Positions 24,054 through 33,941 of a stretch of DNA of 36,156 nt are shown here, one piece after another. The stretch comes from an uncultured Bacteroidota bacterium. Lineage in GTDB: Bacteria > Bacteroidota > Bacteroidia > AKYH767-A > OLB10. The stretch lies in contig CAIRUC010000024.1 in the NCBI GenBank assembly GCA_903881665.1, positions 1 to 36,156 on the forward strand, in the 5' to 3' direction. Below the pieces are notes generated by a model. That model saw nothing but the letters and a program-made list of their open reading frames with translations, did not search any database and was not told the DNA's origin. Positions within the stretch are counted from its first letter, which is position 1; the number at the start of each line of letters is the position of its first letter. Made by a program: the position numbers and the translations under genes.

Positions 24054-26847
24054 ATCCGTATTAATTATTGGAAGTGGTCCGATTATTATCGGACAAGCTT
24101 GTGAATTCGACTATTCTGGTAGTCAAGCTGCTCGTTCTTTGAAAGAAGAGGGTATCGAAGTGATTCTGATTAATTCGAATCCCGCTACTATTATGACCGA
24201 TAAGGTTACGGCAGACCATATTTACCTTAAGCCACTTACGAAGAAATCGATTGCAGCTATTTTAGAATTACATAAGGTAGATGCAGTGCTTCCTACTATG
24301 GGAGGACAAACAGCTTTGAATTTGGCCATCGATTGTCATAAAGCAGGATTATGGGAGAAATTCGGTGTTCGAATTATTGGTGTAGATATAGAGGCGATTA
24401 AAACTACAGAAGATCGCGAACGTTTTCGATTAAAGATGTTAGAGTTAGGTGCAAATGTTTGTAAAGGGCGCACGGCGACCTCTTTCCTAGAAGGAAAAGA
24501 AATTGCACAAGAAATAGGATTTCCATTGGTAATTCGTCCTTCATTTACCCTTGGAGGTACAGGTGGAGGATTTGTTCATACGCAAGAAGAATTTGATAAT
24601 GCTCTCAATTTTGGATTACACGCCTCGCCTGTACATGAAGTATTGGTAGAGCAAAGTATTATGGGATGGAAAGAGTACGAGTTAGAGTTGTTGCGTGATA
24701 GTAATAGTAACGTAATTATTATTTGTTCGATAGAGAATTTCGACCCAATGGGTATTCATACTGGCGATTCAATTACCGTAGCTCCAGCCATGACTCTTAG
24801 TGATCGCTGCTATCAGAATATGCGTGATTTGGCTATTAAATGTATGAATGGCATTGGTCTATTTGCAGGAGGATGTAATATTCAATTCTCTGTAAATCCT
24901 GACGATGAAGATGAGATTATCGTAATCGAAATTAATCCTCGTGTATCACGGTCATCGGCTTTAGCTTCGAAAGCAACTGGTTACCCTATTGCGAAAATTG
25001 CTGCGAAGCTAGCAATTGGATATAATCTCGACGAACTTCAAAATCAAATTACGAAAAGCACTTCTGCCTTTTTTGAGCCAACTATCGATTATGTAATCGT
25101 GAAAGTGCCGCGATGGAACTTCGATAAATTCAAAGGAGCCGATCGTCATTTAGGATTGCAGATGAAGTCGGTAGGTGAGGCAATGGGAATTGGCAGAAGT
25201 TTCCAGGAAGCATTGCAGAAAGCCTGTCAGTCGTTAGAAATTAAACGTAACGGATTAGGTGCTGATGGAAAAGAACTTACCAATCAAGATCAAATTCTCG
25301 ATAGTTTAAAAAATCCAGGATGGAATCGTTTATTTCATATCTATGATGCCTTTAAGATGGGTATTCCTTTTAATACCATTCGCAAGTTAACCAAGATCGA
25401 TCCTTGGTTCTTGAATCAGATTGAAGAGTTGGTAGAATTAGAGAGAGAAATCGAAAAGCATACACTCGAAACCATTCCTTATGATTTAATGCTTGAGGCC
25501 AAGCAAAAAGGATATGCAGATCGTCAGGTAGCGCATTTGCTAAAGTGTTTAGAAAGTAAAGTGCATGCTAAACGCAAGGAAATGAATATTCACCGAGTGT
25601 ATAAGTTGGTAGATACTTGTGCTGCAGAATTTGAAGCGAAAACTCCTTATTACTATTCAACTTTTGAAACAGAAAACGAGTCGAAGGCTAGCGATAAAAA
25701 GAAGATAATTATATTGGGTTCTGGTCCGAATCGTATCGGACAAGGAATTGAATTTGATTATAGTTGTGTGCATGGAGTATTAGCCGCGAAACAATGCGGA
25801 TATGAAACCATCATGATTAATTGTAATCCTGAAACTGTTTCCACTGATTTCGATATTGCAGATAAGCTCTACTTTGAACCCGTATTTTGGGAACATATTT
25901 ATGATATCATTCTTCATGAAAAACCGGAAGGTGTAATTGTACAATTAGGAGGTCAAACAGCATTAAAGTTAGCCGAGAAATTAGATAAATACGGAATAAA
26001 TATTATTGGTACTAGCTTTGCTTCTCTCGATCTTGCTGAGGATAGAGGGAGCTTCTCAACACTTTTGAAAGAATTAAATATTCCCTATCCGAAATTTGGT
26101 GTGATAGAAGACGCTGACGAAGCCGTTATTGTATCGAGGACGTTGGGATTTCCTCTCTTGGTTCGTCCTAGTTATGTGCTGGGAGGACAGAGCATGAAAA
26201 TTGTTATTAACGAGCAAGAGTTGGAAACGCATGTGGTGAATTTATTAAAAGATATTCCCGGCAATAAAGTCTTGGTAGATCATTTTCTAGAGAAAGCTAT
26301 AGAAGCCGAAGCCGATGCCATTTGTGATGGAGAAGATGTTTATATTATCGGAATTATGGAGCATATCGAACCTGCGGGAATTCACTCAGGAGATAGCAAT
26401 GCAGTGTTACCGCCTTTCGATTTAAGTGATAATGTGATAAAACAAATTGAAGAATATACCATTTCCATTGCGAAAGCGATGAAAGTAAAAGGACTCATCA
26501 ATATTCAATTCGCGATAAAAAATGAAGTAGTATATGTGATTGAAGCTAATCCAAGAGCATCGAGAACAGTACCCTTTATTGCCAAAGCTTATGACGAGCC
26601 TTACGTGAACTATGCTACCAAAGTAATGCTTGGTGCGATGAAAGTAAAAGACATTCAATTTAATCCAAAAAAAGTTGGATACGCCATAAAAGTCCCAGTG
26701 TTTTCGTTCGATAAATTTAGAGATGTAAATAAAGAGTTAGGTCCTGAAATGAAGTCGACAGGAGAGGCTATTTATTTCATCGATAATTTAGAGGATGAAT
26801 TCTTTCAGAAAGTATATTCAGAAAGAAATCTTTACCTGTCAAGATAA
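24031..26847 (+). CDS. carB: Carbamoyl-phosphate synthase large subunit, without MGS domain
   Basis: CarB makes carbamoyl phosphate from ammonia (supplied by CarA), bicarbonate and two ATP, for pyrimidine and arginine synthesis. The 938 residues hold two homologous halves. Half one has '[20 protein letters not shown]' (11-30) and an ATP-grasp to about 400. An oligomerisation region follows at about 400-550. Half two has '[16 protein letters not shown]' (about 567-582) and the second ATP-grasp to about 930. E. coli CarB has about 1073 residues, the extra being the C-terminal MGS domain that binds UMP/IMP/ornithine. Here the protein ends at '[15 protein letters not shown]', a natural-looking end shared by many Bacteroidota. 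carA is not in the window. Confidence 0.95.
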   Translation: MPRDNSIKSVLIIGSGPIIIGQACEFDYSGSQAARSLKEEGIEVILINSNPATIMTDKVTADHIYLKPLTKKSIAAILELHKVDAVLPTMGGQTALNLAIDCHKAGLWEKFGVRIIGVDIEAIKTTEDRERFRLKMLELGANVCKGRTATSFLEGKEIAQEIGFPLVIRPSFTLGGTGGGFVHTQEEFDNALNFGLHASPVHEVLVEQSIMGWKEYELELLRDSNSNVIIICSIENFDPMGIHTGDSITVAPAMTLSDRCYQNMRDLAIKCMNGIGLFAGGCNIQFSVNPDDEDEIIVIEINPRVSRSSALASKATGYPIAKIAAKLAIGYNLDELQNQITKSTSAFFEPTIDYVIVKVPRWNFDKFKGADRHLGLQMKSVGEAMGIGRSFQEALQKACQSLEIKRNGLGADGKELTNQDQILDSLKNPGWNRLFHIYDAFKMGIPFNTIRKLTKIDPWFLNQIEELVELEREIEKHTLETIPYDLMLEAKQKGYADRQVAHLLKCLESKVHAKRKEMNIHRVYKLVDTCAAEFEAKTPYYYSTFETENESKASDKKKIIILGSGPNRIGQGIEFDYSCVHGVLAAKQCGYETIMINCNPETVSTDFDIADKLYFEPVFWEHIYDIILHEKPEGVIVQLGGQTALKLAEKLDKYGINIIGTSFASLDLAEDRGSFSTLLKELNIPYPKFGVIEDADEAVIVSRTLGFPLLVRPSYVLGGQSMKIVINEQELETHVVNLLKDIPGNKVLVDHFLEKAIEAEADAICDGEDVYIIGIMEHIEPAGIHSGDSNAVLPPFDLSDNVIKQIEEYTISIAKAMKVKGLINIQFAIKNEVVYVIEANPRASRTVPFIAKAYDEPYVNYATKVMLGAMKVKDIQFNPKKVGYAIKVPVFSFDKFRDVNKELGPEMKSTGEAIYFIDNLEDEFFQKVYSERNLYLSR

Positions 26848-26900
26848 TTTATTCAACTTGAAATCGAATTAGTCGATATTACCTCAGTAAAAAAACACCA

Positions 26901-27170
26901 ATGTCTGATTTTATTTTAGTCTTATTAGCCATATTTATTGTCTTCGGAGTATTTCGTCGCTATTTATTTTTTTTAGTAATGAATGCCTTTTCGAAGAAGC
27001 TTTTTAATGATATTAATCGCATGCAGCAAGGGCAACAACAACAACAACAACAACACAAAGCTCCTGGCTATGATAATGGAAAGGTGTATGTGAAAGATGT
27101 TGGTAAAAAAAATACAGGTAAAATTAGTGACGACGAAGGCGAGTATGTTGATTATGAAGAAGTGAAATAA
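26901..27170 (+). CDS. DUF4834 family small membrane protein
   Basis: This 89-residue protein has one N-terminal membrane helix (about 3-30, 'FILVLLAIFIVFGVFRRYLFFLVM'), then a short amphipathic segment ('NAFSKKLFND'). A Gln-rich stretch coded by seven CAA triplets (27033-27053) follows, then an acidic, Tyr-containing tail ('DDEGEYVDYEEVK'). This layout is DUF4834, a Bacteroidota family of unknown function. It lies 53 bases after carB with no promoter or terminator visible between, so it is probably read through from carB. Confidence 0.82.
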   Translation: MSDFILVLLAIFIVFGVFRRYLFFLVMNAFSKKLFNDINRMQQGQQQQQQQHKAPGYDNGKVYVKDVGKKNTGKISDDEGEYVDYEEVK

Positions 27171-27305
27171 TTAGATTATTGTGGTTTTCAAGGCGAAAAA
27201 ATCTTCCTTGTATTAAAAATGATGATGATTAACTGCATTTTTCACTCATCGGCAACTTGAGATAGCAAAATTCAGTGTATTTTCGGGATCGATATTATAC
27301 CTCCT

Positions 27306-29744
27306 ATGAATCCATCGATCTTCAAAAAACTTCAACCGCATCTCATTGCCGTTTTAGTATTTCTTCTTATATCTGTCGTTTACTTTTCCCCTGTATTATC
27401 GGGAAGTTCATTAGAGCAACATGACGTGGCTCAATGGATAGGCATGAGCAAAGAAATTGTTGACTTTAAAGCTAAAACAGGAGAGGAAGCATTGTGGACC
27501 AATTCCATGTTCAGTGGAATGCCCGCCTATCAGATTTCTGTTACTTACAGTCATAACCTTGTGAAGAATATTAATAATTCACTATGGTTAGGGCTTCCGT
27601 CGCCAGCAAATATTTTGTTTTTGAGTTTAATAGGGTTTTACCTTTTAGCTATCAGCTTTAAAGCCGATTATCGATTAGCAATTGCACTGGCTATTGCCTA
27701 TGCATTCTGCTCTTTCAACTTTGTCAGTATTATGGCCGGACACAATACAAAAGTGCATGCCATTGCTTTAATGCCATTGGTTTTGGCGGGTGTTATGATG
27801 ACGTTTAGGGGGAGAATTCTCTGGGGCGCAGCCCTCACAGCATTAGCATTGTCGTTGCAGATTTACGCTAATCACTTACAGATTACTTATTATCTCGCTA
27901 TTTCAATTGGCCTACTTGCCATTTTTGAAGGGGTGAATGCAGTAATTCAAAGAAGAATAGCCGATTATTTAAAAGCCGGTGTGGCATTAGGATTTGCTGC
28001 GGTGTTAGCAGTATTGCCGAATATTACGAATCTGTGGGCAACATCTGAATACGGACAATATTCAACACGTGGTCCTTCAGAGTTAACAGAAAAGAAAATT
28101 AGCACCGGACTCGACAAAGACTATGCACTAGGATGGAGCTACGGCAAAATGGAAACATTTACGCTATTGATGTCGGACTTCAACGGAGGCGCATCTCAAT
28201 ATAATTTAGGAGAAAAATCGGCGACTTATGAAGCGCTAAAAAACAATACCAACGAATCGACAGCGAAATCTTTCGTTAAGACGGCACCGTTATATTGGGG
28301 AGATCAACCGATGACCTCAGGGCCAGTTTACAATGGCGCTATTCCAGTATTCTTATTCGTATTAGCATTGTTATTGCTGAATGGATATATGCGCTGGTGG
28401 ATCATTGCAGTGGCGGCATTATCGATCATGTTATCATGGGGTCGACATTTCTTACCATTAACCGACTTCTTCTTCGACCATGTACCTGCTTATAATAAAT
28501 TCAGATCAGTATCGATGATACTCGTCTTGGTATCGATGATAATACCATTGGCGGGATTGCTTGGTGTATTGAACTTTACCGACGATAAGAATGACTTAAC
28601 GAAAAGAAATAAATCACTGAAGTTAGCATTCTACATCACAGGCGGATTATGTTTATTGATGGTGATCTTCCCGAATATCCTTTGCGATTTCAAAGGCGAA
28701 GGCGATAAGCAATTAGAACAATACGATTGGTTATTGGCAGCATTAAGAAAGGATCGTGAAAGTATTTTGCGATTAGATGCATTCAGATCATTCTTCTTTA
28801 TATCGATCGGATTCGGATTGTTATGGGCATGGATCAATAATAAGATCAAGAAAGAAATATTATTTGCCGGATTAGCATTTTTCATTTTAGTGGATTTGTG
28901 GAGTGTAGATAAGCGCTACCTAAATGATTCGAAATTTGGGTCGAAGTCGAGCGCGAGTCAACCATTCCAAATGACAGCAGCCGATCAACAAATTCTTCAA
29001 GATGCAACTTACTATCGTGTAATGAATACTACTTTAAGTACATTCAACGATGCGAGTACATCATACTTCCATAAATCGATTGGTGGATATCACGGAGCGA
29101 AATTGAAACGCTATCAAGAATTGATTGAGCGTCAAATCAGCAAAGGGAATATGAATGTGTTGAATATGTTGAATACTAAATATTTTATCGTTAATAATCC
29201 TCAAGACAATACACCTGCAGTACAAATCAACCAAGGCGCACTTGGAAATGCATGGTTTGTAGAAAACTGGAAAGTAGTGCCGAATGCCGATGCAGAAATT
29301 GCTGAATTAGATTCGATGAATACGAAAACAACTGCAGTAATTGATCAACGATTTGCAGATGAAGTAAAAGGATTAGAACAAAATTTAATCGACAGCACTG
29401 CTAGCATCACCTTAAATGCAGATGGCTATTCACCAAAAGAATTGAAATATACATCAAACGCAAGCAAAGATCGATTAGCAGTATTTTCTGAAGTGCATTA
29501 CCCTGCAGGGTGGAATGCGTATGTTGATGGAAAACCAACTCCACATATTCGATTGAACTATGTATTACGCGGAATGAAAGTACCAGCAGGTAAACATGAG
29601 ATTTTATTTAAGTTCGAGCCGAAAGTATTTATTGAAGGAGAACAGATTGCCTTAGCGGGATCATTAGCGTTATTCCTAGTAGTTGCCGGAGTAGCATTTA
29701 TGGAATTCAGAAAACCGAAAGGCGAAGCACCAACGAAAGCATAA
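27306..29744 (+). CDS. YfhO-family polytopic membrane protein
   Basis: The product is 812 residues with about 12 transmembrane segments and a large soluble loop plus C-terminal domain. The N-terminus matches the YfhO family ('YFSPVLSGSSLEQHDVAQWIGMS', 'EALWTNSMFSGMPAYQI'), which is related to GT-C-type lipid-linked-sugar glycosyltransferases. The Glu/His/Asp-rich first loop ('LEQHD') is the likely catalytic site by analogy. The C-terminal beta domain near 'SEVHYPAGWNAYVDGKPT' (about 722-740) is also characteristic. By family it would glycosylate envelope polymers such as wall glycans or lipoglycans; the acceptor is unknown. The next gene follows within a few bases, so it heads the GT/AsnB cluster. 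Confidence 0.85.
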   Translation: MNPSIFKKLQPHLIAVLVFLLISVVYFSPVLSGSSLEQHDVAQWIGMSKEIVDFKAKTGEEALWTNSMFSGMPAYQISVTYSHNLVKNINNSLWLGLPSPANILFLSLIGFYLLAISFKADYRLAIALAIAYAFCSFNFVSIMAGHNTKVHAIALMPLVLAGVMMTFRGRILWGAALTALALSLQIYANHLQITYYLAISIGLLAIFEGVNAVIQRRIADYLKAGVALGFAAVLAVLPNITNLWATSEYGQYSTRGPSELTEKKISTGLDKDYALGWSYGKMETFTLLMSDFNGGASQYNLGEKSATYEALKNNTNESTAKSFVKTAPLYWGDQPMTSGPVYNGAIPVFLFVLALLLLNGYMRWWIIAVAALSIMLSWGRHFLPLTDFFFDHVPAYNKFRSVSMILVLVSMIIPLAGLLGVLNFTDDKNDLTKRNKSLKLAFYITGGLCLLMVIFPNILCDFKGEGDKQLEQYDWLLAALRKDRESILRLDAFRSFFFISIGFGLLWAWINNKIKKEILFAGLAFFILVDLWSVDKRYLNDSKFGSKSSASQPFQMTAADQQILQDATYYRVMNTTLSTFNDASTSYFHKSIGGYHGAKLKRYQELIERQISKGNMNVLNMLNTKYFIVNNPQDNTPAVQINQGALGNAWFVENWKVVPNADAEIAELDSMNTKTTAVIDQRFADEVKGLEQNLIDSTASITLNADGYSPKELKYTSNASKDRLAVFSEVHYPAGWNAYVDGKPTPHIRLNYVLRGMKVPAGKHEILFKFEPKVFIEGEQIALAGSLALFLVVAGVAFMEFRKPKGEAPTKA

Positions 29745-29760
29745 TACCTATTTGCGAATC

Positions 29761-31050
29761 GTGAAAAAAATTTTAGTAATCACCTATTATTGGCCACCCA
29801 GTGGAGGAGCAGGAGTACAGCGATCATTAAAGTTCGTGAAGTACTTTCCTCAGTTTGATGTGAAGCCATACGTGATTACGGTTGATCCGAATAAAGCAAG
29901 TTATCCTGTAGTTGACGAGACATTATTAAACGATGTAGCGAAAGACCTATCGATTTATTATACCGATTCCTTCGAGCCATTAAACATACTTGGAGGAATT
30001 GTAGGCAAGAATAAAGTTCCTTATGGAGGGTTTGCAAATAAGAATAAAGAGACATTCTTTCAGGCATCATTGAGATGGATAAGAGGAAACTTTTTTATTC
30101 CCGATGCAAGAGTAGGCTGGGTGAAGTACGCATTTGAAAAAGCAGTAGAGATAATAAGACGAGAGAACATTGACACGGTTTATATTTCTAGTCCGCCGCA
30201 CAGCACGCAACTCATTGGATTAAAATTAAAAGAGAAGTTCCCGAATATTCGATGGATTGCCGATATGCGAGATCCGTGGACCGATATCTACTATTATAAA
30301 GATTTGTTACATACATCTTTCGCGAAGAACATAGATGCGAAGTATGAAAAGAAAGTCCTGGAAGGCGCCGACGCATTGATAGTTGTAAGTGATGCTATAA
30401 AACGAACATTTGCAGCGAAAATAAAAAGCGGTACGAAAGATAAAATCCATGTTATACCGAATGGTTATGACGAAAGAGATTTTGTAGATCAATTGGAAAA
30501 AGATTCATCTGCTACATACATTACCTATGTAGGGACGTTGGCAGATACATACAAACCTGAAATATTTTTCAATGCCTTAAATAGTTGCATAGAAAAGTAT
30601 CCTGAAAAGAAAATAAAGTTCAGGTTTGTAGGAGCTACGCCATGGACTATCAAAGAAAGAGCAAAGGAATTAGGAATAGAAGAAAGCTGTGAATGGATCG
30701 GACATGTTGATCATGGACAAGCGATTCATTACATGCGAAAGTCAGATTTTCTACTGTTGATTATTCCTGATGCGCCCGGAGCGGAAGGCATATTAACAGG
30801 TAAGCTGTTTGAATATTTAGGAGCGGGGAAACCGATTATAGGGATTGGTCCGAAGCAAGGAGATGCAGCAAGGATAATCGATCGCTGTGAAGCAGGAAAA
30901 ATGTTTGAGCGAAATGAAAGCGAAGCGATGACGCTATGGATGAAAGAAATTATTTCAGCCGGAGAAAACATTCAAAAAAGTAATGCATCAGTAGGCGATT
31001 ACGAACGCAAGCAATTAACAAAAACACTAACACAAGTACTCATAAAGTAA
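29761..31050 (+). CDS. GT4-family glycosyltransferase
   Basis: The product is 429 residues of GT-B fold. The N-terminal half has 'KILVITYYWPPSGGAGVQRSLKF' (1-25 region), a glycine-rich acceptor loop. The C-terminal half has 'VGTLADTYKPEIF' and 'FRFVGATPW', then 'PDAPGAEGILTGKLFEYLGAGKPIIGI', the EX7E-like donor-binding region. I start at the GTG at 29761; an in-frame TTG at 29752 is also possible but is poorer. It lies 16 bases after the YfhO gene and 10 bases before asnB, so it is part of one transcript. A polysaccharide or lipid-linked glycan is the likely product, donor unknown. Confidence 0.85.
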   Translation: MKKILVITYYWPPSGGAGVQRSLKFVKYFPQFDVKPYVITVDPNKASYPVVDETLLNDVAKDLSIYYTDSFEPLNILGGIVGKNKVPYGGFANKNKETFFQASLRWIRGNFFIPDARVGWVKYAFEKAVEIIRRENIDTVYISSPPHSTQLIGLKLKEKFPNIRWIADMRDPWTDIYYYKDLLHTSFAKNIDAKYEKKVLEGADALIVVSDAIKRTFAAKIKSGTKDKIHVIPNGYDERDFVDQLEKDSSATYITYVGTLADTYKPEIFFNALNSCIEKYPEKKIKFRFVGATPWTIKERAKELGIEESCEWIGHVDHGQAIHYMRKSDFLLLIIPDAPGAEGILTGKLFEYLGAGKPIIGIGPKQGDAARIIDRCEAGKMFERNESEAMTLWMKEIISAGENIQKSNASVGDYERKQLTKTLTQVLIK

Positions 31051-31060
31051 CTTAACGACC

Positions 31061-32887
31061 ATGTGTGGAATAGCAGGATTTATTGATGCATCATTGAGCG
31101 CCGACGAACAATCGGTTGTGCTTGAGCATATGCTCGAAAAAATCGCGCACCGTGGTCCCGATGCTCGTGGAAAGTGGTTTTTCGAAGGTGTAGCATTAGG
31201 TCAAAACCGATTATCGATAATTGATTTAAGTGAAGACGGAAACCAGCCGATGCACTATCAACATGCATCGATTGTTTTTAACGGAGAGATATATAATTAC
31301 CTTGAAGTAAGAGAAGAATTAAAAGCGAAGGGTTATGCTTTCAAAACAGGATCAGATACAGAAGTAATCCTTGCTTCGTATATCGAATGGGGAACAAAAT
31401 GCGTTGAACGATTTGTGGGGATGTGGGCATTTGCGTTGTGGGATCATAATTGCAAAGAACTCTTTTGTTCGCGTGATCGATTTGGTATCAAGCCATTTTA
31501 TTTTATTAGCAAAGGCGATAAATTTTATTTCGGATCTGAATACAAAGCGTTGAAGCCTACATCGGTCTTTGATGGAGAATGGAATTTAGATCAGATCTCG
31601 ATGGGATTGCAATTAGGATGGAATCATAGTCAAGAAACCACCTATTATAAATCGATGCAATCGCTTGCCGCGGGATGTAATTTGATTTATAAAAACGGAA
31701 AGATAAAGATCAGTGAGTATTGGGATATAAAGACGCATCCGGCATTAAATTGCAGTTATGAAGAAAGTGTAGAACTTTTTCGAGCGGCGATGAATGAAAG
31801 CATCAAGTTGCACATGCGAAGTGATGTTGAAGTCGGATGTTGTTTGAGTGGAGGGTTAGACAGTTCAACAATTGCATCGTTAGTAGGGAAACAGTTCCCT
31901 GAAACAACATTCAAAGCATTCAATGTTTACTATGAAGGCAAAGATGCTGTTGACGAGCGTCCATGGGTAAAAGAAGTGATAAAAAAATATCCATCGATAG
32001 CGCCGTATTATTTTTCGCCTTCAGACGACGATATAGCGAATGCCTTTGAGCGAGCGATCTACCATGCAGATGTTCCATTAGCGGGATCATCACCAATATC
32101 GCAATACTTTGTGATGCAGTTAGCAGCCTCGAAAGGAATTAAAGTGCTACTTGACGGGCAAGGCTCTGATGAATCCCTCGGAGGATATATGCATAGCTTC
32201 TACCGACTTTTGGGAGGTATGATGAAGCAAGGGAAGATCATGGAAGCGAGTGCAGAAATAAATGCACATGCGAAGATGCAAGACTTCACGGGAAGCAAGA
32301 AAACCGATTTATGGTTAAAGAGTTTATTGTCGGCATTTTCATCAGAACAAAAACTGTATGAACTAGAATACAAAAACTACTTACCTTATTTATCGAATAA
32401 CAAACAAGTACCATTTGAATTAAAATCGATTGAAGGCAGTCGTTTAAGTCAGTTTTTGTACCAACTAAACAAAAACACTTTATTGCCGACATTACTTCAA
32501 TTTGAAGATCGCAACTCAATGGCGTTCTCAATTGAGTCGAGGGTGCCATTTTTAGACCACAGGATCGTCGAATTAGCCTTTAGACTACCTGACTCGGCTA
32601 AAATCCATCGAGGGGTTACAAAGCGAATTTTACGCGATTCGATGAAAGGCATTTTGCCGGAAGCCATAGCCGAAAGGAAAGACAAAAAAGGGTTTGTAAC
32701 ACCGGGAGAAGTGAAATGGTTAAGAGGACCATTAAAGTTCCTGGTAGAGCAAGACATGGGAGATATACCATTCCTCACCAAAGCGAAAACCGACATGATC
32801 ATGAATGATTTTAAGTCGGGCAGCAACAAATACGCCAACCTCGTTTGGAGGTTAGTGGTATTGAAATATTGGATGGGGAGGAATTAA
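31061..32887 (+). CDS. asnB: Asparagine synthase (glutamine-hydrolysing)
   Basis: The 608-residue class II amidotransferase transfers the glutamine amide to Asp, or to a sugar acid in polysaccharide loci. Cys2 (MCGIAGF) is the N-terminal nucleophile; the glutaminase domain shows Arg50, 'FNGEIYN' (73-79) and Asp99. The synthetase domain starts at about 235 with the PP-loop 'SGGLDSS' (263-269), followed by 'DGQGSDESLGGY' and 'PFLDHRIVELAFRLP'. The length and position beside glycosyltransferases suggest it may act on surface polysaccharide (uronic acid amidation), but ordinary asparagine synthesis is equally possible. It ends four bases before the stop of a convergent gene. Confidence 0.9.
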   Translation: MCGIAGFIDASLSADEQSVVLEHMLEKIAHRGPDARGKWFFEGVALGQNRLSIIDLSEDGNQPMHYQHASIVFNGEIYNYLEVREELKAKGYAFKTGSDTEVILASYIEWGTKCVERFVGMWAFALWDHNCKELFCSRDRFGIKPFYFISKGDKFYFGSEYKALKPTSVFDGEWNLDQISMGLQLGWNHSQETTYYKSMQSLAAGCNLIYKNGKIKISEYWDIKTHPALNCSYEESVELFRAAMNESIKLHMRSDVEVGCCLSGGLDSSTIASLVGKQFPETTFKAFNVYYEGKDAVDERPWVKEVIKKYPSIAPYYFSPSDDDIANAFERAIYHADVPLAGSSPISQYFVMQLAASKGIKVLLDGQGSDESLGGYMHSFYRLLGGMMKQGKIMEASAEINAHAKMQDFTGSKKTDLWLKSLLSAFSSEQKLYELEYKNYLPYLSNNKQVPFELKSIEGSRLSQFLYQLNKNTLLPTLLQFEDRNSMAFSIESRVPFLDHRIVELAFRLPDSAKIHRGVTKRILRDSMKGILPEAIAERKDKKGFVTPGEVKWLRGPLKFLVEQDMGDIPFLTKAKTDMIMNDFKSGSNKYANLVWRLVVLKYWMGRN

Positions 32888-32891
32888 ATAA

Positions 32892-33941
32892 TTATTTGAT
32901 GAGTGAAAGAACAAGTTTTTTCAACTTCTCTGTTCTTAAACTTAAAGGATAATTTTCGGAAATTAATTTTCTTGCCAAGATCGATTTGTCGTTAAAACCT
33001 GAATCGTTAATAGCATTATTCAAAAGCGGAATTAGTTCGTCCATTTTACGATGTTCTAAAACAAATCCTGAATTGTCAATTATTTCAGGCATCGAAAAAA
33101 CGTTTGATACAATCGGGACGCATTCGCAAAGCATGGCTTCGCAAAGAGCATTAGGGAAACCTTCTGCCATTGAAAGCTGCAAATAGAACTGATGTTTGCT
33201 GTATAGAGAGGGAAGGTCTGTATTCTTTTGAGGAGGAAGTAGTGTTACATTGTTAGAACGTACATCTAATTTTTTCCATACAGGAACTCCCACAATTGTG
33301 AAGCTGCATTCAGGGAAGCGTTCTGCAGCTTGAAGGATGAGGTCGATTCCTTTCAGCGCCACTTGAAAAGGGTATTCAAATCCACCGGAAACAGTGATAA
33401 AGCTATTTTTAATTTTTTCTGATGATCGGTAAAACTTCGTATCATCGTAACCGTTAGTAATAACAGTAACAGGTTTATTAATGCCCTTCACGAAATTCTT
33501 AATGCCTTGTTTTAATGGAATAGAACTATCGTAGCGATAATCGTAATCGTAAAGGCTATAATGTTTAGGTGCTAGGTGAGTGGATAATTGATACGACCAT
33601 TTCGTGAATAAACCGAGTCCCGATTTGTAAAAATTACCATAACGTATAGCAGGAAAGCTTACGCAATCGGTGCCGCCTGAAATGATAAGTAAAGGTCGTC
33701 CGGTAAGTTTAGCAAAGATGCCCGGGAGAAATGAATGATATCCTGCAAACTGAGCGATATAGATTTTTGCACTGAATAATCTAATCAAGAGAAACCAAAA
33801 TTGTTTTAAGAAAACAAATGGGATCATTACTTTCGAAGAAGAAGAAAAGCAGAATACCGAAGTAGAATCTATGGAATTGAAAATTGCTGTATCCTTACTT
33901 GCAAAGGGAGAATCGCCTGTATGGCAGAACAGAATTTTCAT
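32892..33941 (-). CDS. GT4-family glycosyltransferase
   Basis: This 349-residue GT-B enzyme has an N-terminal half lacking obvious helices beyond one hydrophobic stretch ('PFVFLKQFWFLLIRLF', about 41-56). The C-terminal half carries 'VSGGFEYPFQVALKGIDLILQAAERFP', 'FTIVGVP' and the donor-site 'LQLSMAEGFPNALCEAMLCECVPIVSNV' with two Glu in an EX7E arrangement. It is encoded with the upstream methyltransferase gene in a TAATG overlap, so the two are co-translated. Likely role: addition of a sugar to a surface glycan; donor and acceptor unknown. Confidence 0.85.
   Translation of the reverse strand: MKILFCHTGDSPFASKDTAIFNSIDSTSVFCFSSSSKVMIPFVFLKQFWFLLIRLFSAKIYIAQFAGYHSFLPGIFAKLTGRPLLIISGGTDCVSFPAIRYGNFYKSGLGLFTKWSYQLSTHLAPKHYSLYDYDYRYDSSIPLKQGIKNFVKGINKPVTVITNGYDDTKFYRSSEKIKNSFITVSGGFEYPFQVALKGIDLILQAAERFPECSFTIVGVPVWKKLDVRSNNVTLLPPQKNTDLPSLYSKHQFYLQLSMAEGFPNALCEAMLCECVPIVSNVFSMPEIIDNSGFVLEHRKMDELIPLLNNAINDSGFNDKSILARKLISENYPLSLRTEKLKKLVLSLIK

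Noticed and set aside
24031..26847. carB as a truncated pseudogene because it is short
   Set aside because: Both ATP-grasp halves are intact, the ending is clean and matches the known shorter Bacteroidota form, and the next gene follows normally.
32497..32838. 113-codon minus-strand ORF inside asnB
   Set aside because: It is a shadow of a well-supported gene on the other strand and has no recognisable product.
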